A stretch of DNA of 64,000 bases, taken from contig NZ_WUEG01000009.1 of NCBI RefSeq assembly GCF_010468565.1, positions 29,232-93,231 of the forward strand. Reading direction: 5' to 3'. This DNA comes from Allomuricauda sp. TY007. GTDB taxonomy: Bacteria > Bacteroidota > Bacteroidia > Flavobacteriales > Flavobacteriaceae. The position numbers and the translations under genes are program-made. Below the pieces are notes generated by a model, which was not told the DNA's origin, did not search any database, and saw nothing but the letters and a program-made list of their open reading frames with translations. Positions 34,993 through 44,704 of this stretch are shown piece after piece. The stretch's first letter is position 1. Each line of letters begins with the position of its first letter.

Positions 34993-36657
34993 TTAGACGG
35001 TAAACTTACGCTTTCTGTAGTAGCTGAAAAACAGGCCGAACAACAAGGTTAAAACGACTGGTAATCCAATGTTTACAAGCTGCCACTTGTTTTTTTGTTC
35101 TGCAATTTTTTTGACATCCAAGAGCGGGATGGATACTTTCTTGTTCCGAATGTTAATAAGCCCACTATTGTCTAACAGGTAATTTGTGCTGTTCACCAAG
35201 AATTCCTTGTTGCCATAAAAGCTGTTGGTCCATTTATCGTAGCCCAATTCCAAGGGTCTGCCGTTGCGTAGTTGGTTTTTGATGACGTCCCCATCCGAAA
35301 TCACGATCATTTTATTTTCGGGACCTTCTTCCATCGTGTTTTGTAGCTTTAAAGGTTTTATCCTGTTTTTGTACATAGAGGTGAAACTGCCCTCGATCAG
35401 GACGGCTAATGGCAAATTACCGTTGTTATACGTTGCTTGATCGGGCTGTTGGTTGATCATATCCAAACTCACTACTCTCGGGATTCCATCCGTTTTGGAA
35501 AGTGGCGAACTCTGCAACAAGATGGTTTTTTGATAATCGTTTTCCAATACGTCCATTGGACTGGTAAACTGAAAACGTACCGCTTCAATATTAGTATTGA
35601 TAGGATGATTGTTCTGCGAAAAAACCATTGGGTAATAAAACCAAGGCAAGGGATTGTACTGCGAATCGTTTCCTTCTCCCGTGGCCAAAACTATTTGGGT
35701 AAAATACAGGTCGTTGACCAAAACTGGATTGATGCGCACTCCATATTTAAAGAGCAAATCTTTCAAATTAAGGTCTCTGGGAACGGCAATGGCCTCTCCG
35801 CCACCTGCATAAATGCTATCCATTTCCATATTTACCTGATCTAGCATCCAAATGGATTTGCCTCCTTGAACCATATATTGGTCCATCACGTATTTCTCTT
35901 GGTCGGTAAACGCCTCTGTAGGTTTGGCGATAAGGGCGAGGTCAAAGTTTTTTAGCTGGTCCAAAACGTTTTGTGGATTGGAAGCCACCGAATCCAACGT
36001 TATGGCACCTATGTTGTAATAATCGCGAATGGTTGTAAGGTAATCGGCAATAAAAATATCATCCAGTTCGCCATTTCCCTTGATAACGGCTATGCTCTTT
36101 TTTTCTTTAATGCTAAGTTTGGTGAATGCATCGGCAAAGGCATATTCCAATTGTTGTACCGAATTGTTGATGCGATCCTCGGCCGTGGAGCCTAATTTAT
36201 TCTTCAGTAAAGGCACTTTTACCGTCTGGTCGTTGTAATTGACCATGGCCCAAGGAAAAACCAGCTCATTGGATACCTTTCCGTTCTCCTCAACGGTAAC
36301 ATTGGCGGGCTGTAATCCCAAGCTTTGTAATTGGGCGACCGTTTCCTGTGGATTTTCGCTATCCTCCATGGGGTCCACCAAATTATATTTGATATTGCTG
36401 TTCTTGGACCCAAATGATTCCAACAATTGAATGGTTTCAGCTTTCAATTTGGAGAACTCTGCAGGAATGTTTCCATCCAGTAATACATCCACAATTACGG
36501 GCGTTTCAAAATTTTGGGCCACTGCTACGGCAGGCTCCGAAAGCGTATAGCGCTTATCCTCGGTAAGGTCGAAACGGGTATAGACAAAACTGGCCAATAG
36601 GTTGATGGCCACCACGGCTACAATCACTTTTACGATGGATATAAAAAACTTCCCCAT
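34993..36657 (-). CDS. gldG: Gliding motility-associated ABC transporter substrate-binding protein GldG
   Basis: 554 residues. An N-terminal span (about 5-25) is followed by TRFDLTEDKRYTLSEPAV, the characteristic GldG/ABC_transp_aux opening. A large periplasmic region includes GTAEDRINNSVQQLEYAF, VAVIKGNGELDD-like and MLDQVNMEMDS segments. A C-terminal span (about 528-545) is followed by a basic tail (YYRKRKFTV). With GldF and the ATPase GldA (not in the window) it forms an ABC-2 type transporter required for gliding in Flavobacterium. Its ATG shares a base with the gldF stop, so the two are translationally coupled. The partner ATPase must lie elsewhere. Confidence 0.96.
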   Translation of the reverse strand: MGKFFISIVKVIVAVVAINLLASFVYTRFDLTEDKRYTLSEPAVAVAQNFETPVIVDVLLDGNIPAEFSKLKAETIQLLESFGSKNSNIKYNLVDPMEDSENPQETVAQLQSLGLQPANVTVEENGKVSNELVFPWAMVNYNDQTVKVPLLKNKLGSTAEDRINNSVQQLEYAFADAFTKLSIKEKKSIAVIKGNGELDDIFIADYLTTIRDYYNIGAITLDSVASNPQNVLDQLKNFDLALIAKPTEAFTDQEKYVMDQYMVQGGKSIWMLDQVNMEMDSIYAGGGEAIAVPRDLNLKDLLFKYGVRINPVLVNDLYFTQIVLATGEGNDSQYNPLPWFYYPMVFSQNNHPINTNIEAVRFQFTSPMDVLENDYQKTILLQSSPLSKTDGIPRVVSLDMINQQPDQATYNNGNLPLAVLIEGSFTSMYKNRIKPLKLQNTMEEGPENKMIVISDGDVIKNQLRNGRPLELGYDKWTNSFYGNKEFLVNSTNYLLDNSGLINIRNKKVSIPLLDVKKIAEQKNKWQLVNIGLPVVLTLLFGLFFSYYRKRKFTV

Positions 36658-37388
36658 TACCTTGGCAATTGTTTTAAACGTTGAAAAGTGAGATACAAAA
36701 ACAATAAGGTCAATGAGATGAAGTAGACCAAATCTCGGGTGTCTATCACACCTCTTGCAATACTATCAAAATGTGCTTTTGCCCCGAGTGATTGTATGGT
36801 TTGTTGCGTTTCTCCATTCGTAAAAAGTGAAGATGCAGCATCAAACCCGTTAAAAATCAGAAAGCAGACCAAAATCCCCACCAAAAAGGCGATAATTTGA
36901 TTATCCGATAGCGTAGAAGCAAATATCCCGATGGACGTATAACAGGCCATCAAAAACAATAATCCAAAATACGAACCCAGTACGACGCCGAGGTCGTAAT
37001 TTCCTTCTATCATTCCCAGTCCCGATATGGCAAAAACATATATTATGGTCGGGATTACTGCGATAACGCACAAAAGAAAGGCGCCCCAAAACTTGCCTAG
37101 TACCAATTTCCAGATGGAGATAGGTTTTATCAACAGCAATTCCAGTGTGCCCATTTTTCGTTCTTCGGAAAAACTTTTCATTGTGATGGCGGGCACCAAA
37201 AAAATAAAAATCCAAGGGGCCAGCAAAAAGAAGTTGCTCAAATCGGCAAAACCGTAGTCAAAAATGTTGTAATCGCCCTTGAAGACCCACAGAAAAAGTC
37301 CATTGAGCAGTAAAAACGAACCTACGATCAAGTAACCGATGGGCGATGTAAAAAAAGACCGTACCTCTCTCTTAAAAATTGCGAACAT
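36657..37388 (-). CDS. gldF: Gliding motility-associated ABC transporter permease GldF
   Basis: 243 residues with six predicted spans. The ABC-2 permease hallmarks are FKREVRSFFTSPIGYLIVGSFLLLNGLFLW at the N-terminus, the short loop MKSFSEERKMGTLELLLIKPIS, where the ATPase couples, and DNQIIAFLVGILVCFLIFNG. It is the membrane component of the GldAFG transporter. One-base overlaps join it to gldG downstream and to the monooxygenase-like gene upstream. Confidence 0.96.
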   Translation of the reverse strand: MFAIFKREVRSFFTSPIGYLIVGSFLLLNGLFLWVFKGDYNIFDYGFADLSNFFLLAPWIFIFLVPAITMKSFSEERKMGTLELLLIKPISIWKLVLGKFWGAFLLCVIAVIPTIIYVFAISGLGMIEGNYDLGVVLGSYFGLLFLMACYTSIGIFASTLSDNQIIAFLVGILVCFLIFNGFDAASSLFTNGETQQTIQSLGAKAHFDSIARGVIDTRDLVYFISLTLLFLYLTFQRLKQLPR

Positions 37389-37690
37389 TAAGATGGGTTT
37401 GTTGATTGAATTTTATGAACACTCCAAGCTTCAGGCTTATCGGCGAACAATTTTTTAGTGTTGCCCCAAACCTCTTTAAAGAAATCGGAATTCCTATAAC
37501 TGTTCAGGTGTGATTCCGTATCCCAATAACTATAGGTGAAAAATATATTTGAATTTGTAATGTCTTGATACAATTCTACCATATTACAACCTTCAAAAGC
37601 CAAAATACCGTTTTTGCTTTCTTCAAAGATTCGCTCAAAACTAGCAATATTTTCGGGTTTAAAAGTCAGTTTTACAATGCGTATCAACAT
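37388..37690 (-). CDS. Antibiotic-biosynthesis-monooxygenase (ABM) family protein
   Basis: 100 residues, the usual size for a dimeric ferredoxin-like ABM fold. RIVKLTFKPENIASFERIFEE is the first strand-helix unit; FEGCNMVELYQDITNSNIFFTYSYWDTESHLNSYRNSDFF is the second, with the conserved W...HL pattern. Members include quinol and haem-degrading monooxygenases, but many are uncharacterised, and no cofactor or substrate can be assigned. It sits in a tight leftward operon between a SAM hydrolase (no gap) and gldF (one-base overlap); no link to gliding is evident. Confidence 0.85.
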   Translation of the reverse strand: MLIRIVKLTFKPENIASFERIFEESKNGILAFEGCNMVELYQDITNSNIFFTYSYWDTESHLNSYRNSDFFKEVWGNTKKLFADKPEAWSVHKIQSTNPS

Positions 37691-38521
37691 TTATAGGAAA
37701 TTTATGGTTACTGTGTCCCTATAATTCAGCCCCAAGAGAGAAGAGGCGCCCCCAACGGAGTTCAGGTCACTTTTATAAATAGCAAGTTCTATGTATCCTG
37801 CCGAATTGAACAGGGCCAAGGCATCACCAGGCCCTTTTCGTTGGTTCCGTTCCAAATCATAATTTATGATGCCGTTATAGCTCTGGTGTACCTGCCGTAT
37901 TTTGGTGGTCCGTGCAATGATTTCAAAATCACGCCCGCTGCGGTATGCTTCGAACAGGCTTTTCTGAATGTTTGTGACCACGTTTCCATAGTTATCAATA
38001 TATATAACGTTACCTGTAATGGTTTTGCCCTCGTTGGTGATGCGTGGTTCAAAATCACGTAACTCCTTCAAACGCTCCAAAGGTTTGCCAATTACCTCCA
38101 ACTTACCGCCACGCGCAATATGGCAGGCTACTTGAACAAAAATATTGAGCACTGGAAAGGCACCGGCCTCTGCATTGGGCAGGTTGATTTCCACGACTTT
38201 TTCAGGTTGCACCTCGGAAGTTATCAAGGAAATGACCCCGCTGTTGGCACTCACAAAATAGTGTCCATCCACTTGCACAACAATATGTTCGTTTTCAGGG
38301 GACAATTCCGAATCGACCCCAACAATATGGACCGTTCCCTTTGGGAACGAACGGTAGGCATTCCTAAGGATATAGGCGCATTCCTGAATATTGAAAGGAC
38401 TAACGGCATGCGAAATATCAACAACGTTACTATCGGGGAGATTGCTCAGTATTGCCCCTTTTACAGCACCCACAAAGTGGTCCTTGTATCCAAAATCGGT
38501 AGTTAAGGTTATGATCGGCAT
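37691..38521 (-). CDS. SAM hydroxide adenosyltransferase (DUF62 family, SAM hydrolase)
   Basis: 276 residues. The N-terminal domain opens LTTDFGYKDHFVGAVKGAIL, carrying the Asp motif of the family, with DISHAVSPFNIQECAYILRNAYRSFPKGTVHIVGVD and the FVSANSGVISL segment. The C-terminal beta-barrel includes GNVIYIDNYGNVVTNI. These enzymes hydrolyse S-adenosylmethionine to adenosine and methionine and are relatives of fluorinase. The start codon is about 120 bases from the divergent phoH; the gene leads the leftward operon through ABM, gldF and gldG. Confidence 0.93.
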   Translation of the reverse strand: MPIITLTTDFGYKDHFVGAVKGAILSNLPDSNVVDISHAVSPFNIQECAYILRNAYRSFPKGTVHIVGVDSELSPENEHIVVQVDGHYFVSANSGVISLITSEVQPEKVVEINLPNAEAGAFPVLNIFVQVACHIARGGKLEVIGKPLERLKELRDFEPRITNEGKTITGNVIYIDNYGNVVTNIQKSLFEAYRSGRDFEIIARTTKIRQVHQSYNGIINYDLERNQRKGPGDALALFNSAGYIELAIYKSDLNSVGGASSLLGLNYRDTVTINFL

Positions 38522-38566
38522 ACAATACTGTTGATATGTTTTTCCGCGTCCAAATTGATTTTTAGT

Positions 38567-38574
38567 TAAGTTTG
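38567..38574 (+). promoter_or_regulatory. TAnnTTTG -7 box of phoH
   Basis: TAAGTTTG matches the -7 consensus; transcription would start near 38580. The TTG at 38572 therefore lies within the promoter and cannot be the start codon, which supports the start at 38641. Confidence 0.45.
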
Positions 38575-38640
38575 TTTGTAAAATTAGTCAAAAAAGAAAG
38601 AATAAAATTCTTCAAAAACAACTGTAACACCTCACAATTT

Positions 38641-39600
38641 TTGAACGAACTTGTAATAGAACTTACGGAAATCAGCCCCCAAGAATTTTTTGGACAGCAA
38701 AACTCGAATATTGAGTTGCTTAAAAAATACTTTCCTAAGCTAAAGATTGTAGCGAGGGGCAACAAGATCAAAGTATTTGGAGACGAAGAACTTTTAGAGG
38801 AGTTCGACAAACGCTTTGACGAACTCACTGGTCAGTTTGCTAAGTACAACAAACTTGATGAAAATATGATCGAGCGTGTACTTACCAGTACCAGCAAAGA
38901 AGAATATACATCATCAAAAAGCAGTGGCGATGTTTTGGTGCACGGGGTTAGCGGCAGATTGATCAAAGCCCAGACCGCTAATCAAAGACGCATGGTGGAT
39001 GCCTGTAAAAAAGACGATATGGTTTTTGCCATTGGCCCTGCAGGTACCGGTAAGACCTATACTGGTGTAGCTTTGGCCGTAAAAGCCCTGAAAGAAAAAC
39101 AAGTAAGGCGTATAATCCTTACGCGTCCGGCTGTGGAAGCAGGGGAGAACCTTGGTTTTTTGCCAGGTGACCTTAAAGAAAAGCTCGATCCTTACATGCA
39201 GCCTTTGTACGATGCTCTTCGGGATATGATTCCTTCGGAAAAACTCGAAAAATATATTGAGGACGGCACCATTCAAATTGCACCAATGGCATTTATGCGT
39301 GGTCGAACCTTGGACAACGCCTTTGTGATTTTGGACGAGGCCCAGAACACTACCCACGCCCAAATGAAAATGTTCTTGACCCGTATGGGAAAGAACGCCA
39401 AGTTTTTGTTGACGGGTGACCCGGGCCAGATTGATTTGCCACGTAGGGTGATTTCAGGTCTAAAGGAAGCTTTACTTATTTTGAAGAATGTGGATGGCAT
39501 CAGCATTATCTATTTGGATGATAAAGATGTGATCCGACACAAATTGGTGAAAAAGGTGATTGATGCCTATAAAAATATAGAGCACCAGAATCAATTCTAG
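38641..39600 (+). CDS. phoH: PhoH family P-loop ATPase
   Basis: 319 residues from TTG 38641. The resulting N-terminus [20 protein letters not shown] matches the family start, whereas the longer frame from 38572 adds a Lys/Asn-rich leader and begins inside the promoter. The PhoH core has the Walker A motif [42 protein letters not shown] and Walker [12 protein letters not shown], then [12 protein letters not shown]. It is a cytoplasmic ATPase thought to have RNA-related functions (paired with YbeY in many bacteria). purC follows after 8 bases, so the two form a rightward operon. A TTG start is unusual and may lower expression. Confidence 0.94.
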   Translation: MNELVIELTEISPQEFFGQQNSNIELLKKYFPKLKIVARGNKIKVFGDEELLEEFDKRFDELTGQFAKYNKLDENMIERVLTSTSKEEYTSSKSSGDVLVHGVSGRLIKAQTANQRRMVDACKKDDMVFAIGPAGTGKTYTGVALAVKALKEKQVRRIILTRPAVEAGENLGFLPGDLKEKLDPYMQPLYDALRDMIPSEKLEKYIEDGTIQIAPMAFMRGRTLDNAFVILDEAQNTTHAQMKMFLTRMGKNAKFLLTGDPGQIDLPRRVISGLKEALLILKNVDGISIIYLDDKDVIRHKLVKKVIDAYKNIEHQNQF

Positions 39601-39608
39601 AGAAAATT

Positions 39609-40562
39609 ATGGGAATGAATACGCTTATGTCCACGGATTTTAACTTTCCTGGGCAAAAATCAGTTTATAAAGGAAAAGTAAGGGAGGTCTATACCTTAGA
39701 AAATGATGTTTTGGTGATGGTGGCCACAGATCGCCTCTCCGCTTTTGATGTGGTAATGCCCAAAGGAATTCCGTACAAAGGTCAGATTCTAAATCAAATA
39801 GCCACCAAAATGATGAAGGATACCGAAGATATTGTTCCCAATTGGTTGATGGCCACTCCCGACCCCAATGTGGCTGTGGGCAAGGCCTGTGAGCCTTTTA
39901 AAGTGGAAATGGTAATTAGGGGTTATATGTCCGGCCATGCTGCACGCGAGTACAAAGCAGGCAAAAGATTGCTTTGCGGTGTACCAATGCCCGAAGGGAT
40001 GAAGGAGAACGATAAATTCCCAGAACCCATCATTACACCTGCCACCAAAGCGGAAAAAGGAGACCACGACGAGGATATTTCCAAAGAAGATATTTTAAAA
40101 CGGGGTATTGTATCCAAAGAAGATTACGAAGTCTTGGAAAAGTATACCCGAGCCCTATTTCAAAGAGGAACCGAAATCGCGGCCAAACGAGGTCTTATTT
40201 TGGTAGATACGAAATACGAATTCGGTAAGACCAAAGACGGGGAAATTGTATTGATCGATGAGATTCACACTCCTGATTCATCACGCTATTTTTATGCCGA
40301 TGGATACGAAGAGCGTCAAGAAAAAGGGGAGCCTCAAAAACAGTTGTCTAAAGAATTTGTTAGACAATGGTTGATTTCCAATGGATTCCAAGGGCTTGAG
40401 GGGCAATCGGTTCCCGAAATGTCAGACGAGTATATTGAATCGGTTTCGAACAGATATATCGAACTTTATGAGAATATCACTGGAGAAAAATTTGTAAAAA
40501 GTGATATCTCTGATCTACAGGAAAGAATTTTATCCAATGTAACAGCGTACTTGGCAAAATAG
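39609..40562 (+). CDS. purC: Phosphoribosylaminoimidazole-succinocarboxamide synthase
   Basis: 317 residues. [16 protein letters not shown] near the start, [31 protein letters not shown] and [14 protein letters not shown] with the SAICAR synthetase signature are all clear. It catalyses ATP-dependent addition of aspartate to CAIR in purine synthesis. This is the longer form (about 300-317 residues) typical of Bacteroidota and yeast-like enzymes. It is co-transcribed after phoH and ends before a strong terminator. ATG 39609 or ATG 39615 may be the true start. Confidence 0.97.
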   Translation: MGMNTLMSTDFNFPGQKSVYKGKVREVYTLENDVLVMVATDRLSAFDVVMPKGIPYKGQILNQIATKMMKDTEDIVPNWLMATPDPNVAVGKACEPFKVEMVIRGYMSGHAAREYKAGKRLLCGVPMPEGMKENDKFPEPIITPATKAEKGDHDEDISKEDILKRGIVSKEDYEVLEKYTRALFQRGTEIAAKRGLILVDTKYEFGKTKDGEIVLIDEIHTPDSSRYFYADGYEERQEKGEPQKQLSKEFVRQWLISNGFQGLEGQSVPEMSDEYIESVSNRYIELYENITGEKFVKSDISDLQERILSNVTAYLAK

Positions 40563-40597
40563 TCATCACTTACTTGTTACCTAACTAATAAATTATA

Positions 40598-40623
40598 GGG
40601 AATTCTGTGAATTCCCTTTTTTT
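40598..40623 (+). terminator. Intrinsic terminator after purC
   Basis: GGGAATTC (40598-40605) and GAATTCCC (40609-40616) form a perfect stem with a 3-base loop and a seven-T tract. It closes the phoH-purC operon. Confidence 0.9.
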
Positions 40624-40706
40624 ATTGCCTCAATAGTAATAAATCTTAAAACTAAATTGATATATTGACCTGGCACAAACGAATTAACTAAACAAACCAC
40701 CAAATC

Positions 40707-40970
40707 ATGTCTGAAAAACAAAAAAAGGCTACGGCCTATTGGAGAGAAAACTTAAAGTACCTAGTCATATTGTTGAGTATTTGGTTCTTGGTCTCCTATG
40801 GAGCAGGTATTCTCTTCAAAGATGCTTTGAACAACATTCGTATGGGCGGATTTAAACTTGGGTTTTGGTTCGCACAACAAGGATCTATCTATGTGTTTGT
40901 CATCCTCATTTTTGTGTATGTACGCCTAATGAACAAATTGGACAAGAAATACGGCTACAACGAAGATTAA
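40707..40970 (+). CDS. DUF4212 small subunit of a sodium/solute symporter
   Basis: 87 residues with two membrane spans (about 19-37 and 54-73). The family signature is visible: YWRENLKYLVILLSIWFLVSYGAGIL, then FKLGFWFAQQGSIYVFVILIFVYVRLMNKLD. These small proteins are encoded directly before a large SSS permease of the acetate/pyruvate type and act as an accessory subunit. The permease start is 21 bases downstream. Confidence 0.95.
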   Translation: MSEKQKKATAYWRENLKYLVILLSIWFLVSYGAGILFKDALNNIRMGGFKLGFWFAQQGSIYVFVILIFVYVRLMNKLDKKYGYNED

Positions 40971-40991
40971 CCAACCAAATGCCCAAAACTT

Positions 40992-42707
40992 ATGAATGAT
41001 GTACAAATATGGACCTATGTCTTGGTCGCGCTATCCTTTGGACTTTATATAGGAATTGCCATCTGGTCTAGAGCTGGTTCAACAAAAGAATTTTACGTAG
41101 CTGGTGGAGGGGTTTCCCCATTGGCCAACGGTATGGCAACGGCAGCGGATTGGATGTCAGCGGCTTCCTTTATTTCGATGGCTGGGATTATCTCCTTTGC
41201 TGGTTACGATGGCGCTGTATATTTGATGGGGTGGACAGGTGGCTATGTACTTTTGGCCTTGTTGTTGGCACCTTATCTTCGAAAGTTTGGAAAATTTACC
41301 GTGCCCGATTTTATAGGAGAGCGTTACTATTCCAAAACAGCCCGTGTTGTAGCGGTTTTTTGTGCCCTAATTGTTTCCTTTACCTATGTGGCAGGACAAA
41401 TGCGCGGTGTTGGCATTGTGTTTTCACGATACTTGGAAGTTGATATCAATACAGGTGTTGTTATCGGTATGGTGATAGTTTTATTTTATGCCGTTCTCGG
41501 AGGAATGAAAGGAATCACCTATACCCAAGTGGCACAATATTGCGTTCTGATATTTGCCTTTATGGTGCCTGCAATCTTTATTTCCATTCAAATGACAGGC
41601 AATCCAATTCCGCAACTCGGATTTGGTGACACCTTATCCGATGGTTCCGGAACCTATCTTTTGGATAAACTGGATGGTCTATCCGAAGAACTCGGTTTTG
41701 CAGCCTATACGGATGGCTCTAAAAGTACGATTGATGTATTTGCTATTACCCTTGCCTTAATGGTGGGTACCGCAGGATTACCTCACGTAATTGTTCGCTT
41801 TTTTACGGTAAAACGAGTACGTGATGCCAGAAAATCGGCAGGATTGGCATTATTGTTCATAGCCATTCTGTATACCACGGCACCGGCCGTGGCAGTTTTT
41901 GCAAGAACTAATCTTATTGAAACGGTAAGCGGAAAAGAATACACAAATATGCCTGAATGGTTTAGCCGATGGGAAAAAACAGGATTGATAGCCCACGAGG
42001 ATAAAAATGGAGATGGTAAAATTCAATATGTTGCCGCACCCGAAGTAAACGAATTGACGGTTGATCGGGATATTATGGTATTGGCCAACCCTGAGATTGC
42101 AGATCTGCCCGCATGGGTCATTGGTTTGATTGCTGCTGGTGGGCTGGCAGCAGCTTTATCTACCGCAGCAGGGTTGTTATTGGTGATTTCCTCCTCGGTT
42201 TCCCACGATTTGATCAAGAACGTGCTTAAACCGGACCTTTCGGAAAAAGGAGAGCTTTGGGCAGCGCGAATTTCCGCAGCCCTTGCCGTTGTTGTTGCGG
42301 GGTATTTCGGTATCAACCCGCCAGGCTTTGTGGCGGCCGTGGTCGCCCTGGCTTTCGGTCTTGCTGCGGCATCATTCTTCCCAGCCATTATTCTTGGGAT
42401 TTTTTATAAGAAGATGAATAGTAAAGGAGCTATCTCGGGGATGGTCGTAGGACTTTGCCTGATGCTTTTTTATATGCTGAAATTCAAATTTGGAATTTTT
42501 GATGGAGGTAAAGAAGCTGTCTCCGACCTACAAGAAAGCTGGTGGTTTGGTGTATCACCCGAAGGGTTTGGAACTATAGCAATGCTAGTCAACTTTATTG
42601 TTGCCATTGCGGTGAACCAATTTACTGCCGAACCGCCCGAAGAGGTACAAGAAATTGTTGAGAACATTCGTGTTCCCAGCGGGACAGGAGATGCTGTTGG
42701 GCATTAA
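40992..42707 (+). CDS. Sodium:solute symporter, acetate/monocarboxylate type
   Basis: 571 residues, about 13 spans. The SSS core is clear: AGGGVSPLANGMATAADWMSAASFISMAG (sodium site), VPDFIGERYYSKTARVVA, VLGGMKGITYTQVAQY, and GGLAAALSTAAGLLLVISSSVSHDLIKNVLKP. The long, Gly/Ala-rich loops resemble ActP-like acetate permeases. It pairs with the DUF4212 subunit upstream, and the nearby acs gene makes acetate or a close monocarboxylate the likely cargo. About 45 bases separate its stop from the convergent kinase gene. Confidence 0.93.
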   Translation: MNDVQIWTYVLVALSFGLYIGIAIWSRAGSTKEFYVAGGGVSPLANGMATAADWMSAASFISMAGIISFAGYDGAVYLMGWTGGYVLLALLLAPYLRKFGKFTVPDFIGERYYSKTARVVAVFCALIVSFTYVAGQMRGVGIVFSRYLEVDINTGVVIGMVIVLFYAVLGGMKGITYTQVAQYCVLIFAFMVPAIFISIQMTGNPIPQLGFGDTLSDGSGTYLLDKLDGLSEELGFAAYTDGSKSTIDVFAITLALMVGTAGLPHVIVRFFTVKRVRDARKSAGLALLFIAILYTTAPAVAVFARTNLIETVSGKEYTNMPEWFSRWEKTGLIAHEDKNGDGKIQYVAAPEVNELTVDRDIMVLANPEIADLPAWVIGLIAAGGLAAALSTAAGLLLVISSSVSHDLIKNVLKPDLSEKGELWAARISAALAVVVAGYFGINPPGFVAAVVALAFGLAAASFFPAIILGIFYKKMNSKGAISGMVVGLCLMLFYMLKFKFGIFDGGKEAVSDLQESWWFGVSPEGFGTIAMLVNFIVAIAVNQFTAEPPEEVQEIVENIRVPSGTGDAVGH

Positions 42708-42752
42708 CATGGGAAATTGTACCAATTCTAAAAAGCCCCGAGCATATTAATA

Positions 42753-44561
42753 TTAGCTGGTTATAGGAACCTTTATAGTGACGGTAGTTCCTTTTGGTTT
42801 ACCTTGGGCATCAATCTTATCGGTTATTGTCATTAGTTTTTGCTCAATAGTTTCGGCAAATAAGGAGTTTATACGTTTCTGGGTAACTTCCATACCGCGT
42901 GATGTTTTGTTTTTTTTGAATTGTTTTGATGCTTTTCTACCTATGCCGTTATCGTCTATGGTACACTCCAAGAAACCATTATTTCTTGCGAAGGAAATGT
43001 TCAATATTTTTTCTCCCTCTTTTTTGTTGAGCAATCCGTGAAGGATGGCATTCTCCACAAATGGCTGGATCATCAATTGAGGAATCTCAATGTCTTGGTA
43101 GGAAAGGTCTTCGTCCACAGATATGTTGTATTGGAACGAGTCTTCGAACCTTAGGGATTCCAACTCAAGATAGCGGTTTATAAATTGAATCTCCTCAGAA
43201 AGCAAAATACGGTTTTCCATGGAGCTTTCCAGCGTCTGTCGCAAAAGCTTGCTAAACTTGCTGAGGTATTTTATGGCCGAAACCTTATTATTGGTGGTCA
43301 CTAGGTTTTGAATGGAGTTGAGAGAATTAAAGATAAAATGCGGGTTTATCTGTGCACGCAATAACTTACGGTAGTTTTGAATGGAAACTTCCTGAATGCG
43401 TGATTTTTCTTCGTGCTCTGTTCGGATTTTGTACCCTAAACCGAGCAAGAAAACAGAAATTTCGGCCAATGAGGCAATTCTTAAATAATTGAAATTGGAT
43501 AAAAGAAAAGACATCAAAGACCCAATGCTGAACAAGAGGGATCCTATAATAATAAACCAAGTAAGCTTGTTTTTTCTTTGTAAAATCAAATAAGTCACTC
43601 CGAATATTTCCATTAAAGAGAGTGCTATCATTCTAAAATCCAGAAGAATTAAATGCAGTTGGTAATGTTCTAAAAGTAAAATAGAGCTATCAAAAACGAT
43701 TAAGAAAAGTAGAAGCGTAGTAAAAACAGTAATAATTTTGTCGATTATAGGGTACGTTTCCTTTGTGTTTAAAAAATACCGCGTAAATAATAGGTAAAAA
43801 ATGATGGCCGCCATCTCCAGAACCGTGTTCAGAGTGTAATTGAGAAGTGAAAATACGCCAATATGTTCCTCGTAAAGGTCAGAAGAGATTCGGCAGAGAT
43901 ACAATATTAAAAAGAACACGTACAGGGCATAATATATATACTCGCGCCGTTGGTGCGTACGATAAAAAATGATGGTCATGATAATCACGAGATAGGCACT
44001 GCCCAAAAACAACTGGGATATTTTTGTAGCGGTCGATTTTTGAGTATATAAGATTTTGTCCCTTAAGTAATCTTGTAGCTCTTCTTTATAGAAAAAAATA
44101 TTTTTGTACGCCAGACTAACGCGCTTGCTAACGATTGAAAATTTAAGGTAGAGAAACCGACCATCTATCAAGTTATCCTTATCAAAAGCAAATTCACCGG
44201 TAAAATCCTTATTAAGCTGAAATGCACCCATTATTTTAGACGCTATGTCGCCATTTGACTCCCGATAAAAAATCTCTGCTTTGTTAAGGTAACCAACTTG
44301 CAAAATCCAATTTTCGTTCGAAAACAGTGAATCGTACTGGGAAAAATCCAGCTTGGCCCAATAAATGTCATTTGGATGTGTTTTGGTAACCAAAGATTTA
44401 TCTTGGTACGAAAGCGTACTTGCTTCTGTAATAGAAATGGTGTCTTGACTGGTTTTAAAGAGCGTGTATGGAACAATGTTGCCACCCTGTAGTTGCTCAG
44501 CCTGAGCCACGGCCAGCCAAGAGAAAAATAACAATGAAAGTATGGTTCGGTTATGCTTCAT
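42753..44561 (-). CDS. 7TM-DISM sensor histidine kinase of the LytS type
   Basis: 602 residues. A signal peptide (about 1-21) and an extracytoplasmic 7TMR-DISMED2-like sandwich (about 25-165) precede seven spans (about 180-380). A short coiled coil leads to the His_kinase (LytS) domain with RAQINPHFIFNSLNSIQN, phosphoacceptor His408, and a GHKL ATPase domain (PFVENAILHGL; DDNGIGRKAS). Such kinases normally signal to LytTR response regulators, but none is encoded next to it here, so its partner is elsewhere. It sits between the acetate permease and acs, so control of acetate scavenging is a reasonable inference. It is divergent from acs with a 143-base shared promoter region. Confidence 0.92.
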   Translation of the reverse strand: MKHNRTILSLLFFSWLAVAQAEQLQGGNIVPYTLFKTSQDTISITEASTLSYQDKSLVTKTHPNDIYWAKLDFSQYDSLFSNENWILQVGYLNKAEIFYRESNGDIASKIMGAFQLNKDFTGEFAFDKDNLIDGRFLYLKFSIVSKRVSLAYKNIFFYKEELQDYLRDKILYTQKSTATKISQLFLGSAYLVIIMTIIFYRTHQRREYIYYALYVFFLILYLCRISSDLYEEHIGVFSLLNYTLNTVLEMAAIIFYLLFTRYFLNTKETYPIIDKIITVFTTLLLFLIVFDSSILLLEHYQLHLILLDFRMIALSLMEIFGVTYLILQRKNKLTWFIIIGSLLFSIGSLMSFLLSNFNYLRIASLAEISVFLLGLGYKIRTEHEEKSRIQEVSIQNYRKLLRAQINPHFIFNSLNSIQNLVTTNNKVSAIKYLSKFSKLLRQTLESSMENRILLSEEIQFINRYLELESLRFEDSFQYNISVDEDLSYQDIEIPQLMIQPFVENAILHGLLNKKEGEKILNISFARNNGFLECTIDDNGIGRKASKQFKKNKTSRGMEVTQKRINSLFAETIEQKLMTITDKIDAQGKPKGTTVTIKVPITS

Positions 44562-44704
44562 TCAAAACATAAATATAACCAATATGATAATTATTTTAAG
44601 ACTGGGTCATATGCATGTCCACAAAGGCACATTGGATATAGACTCAGGCCTATAATTGCACTCTTTTTCCTATTTTTAAGCCGCATAAAAATTTATCAAA
44701 CCCA

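Noticed and set aside
38572..38640. PhoH start at TTG 38572
   Set aside because: It overlaps the -7 box, and family members begin at the NELVIEL segment, which corresponds to TTG 38641.
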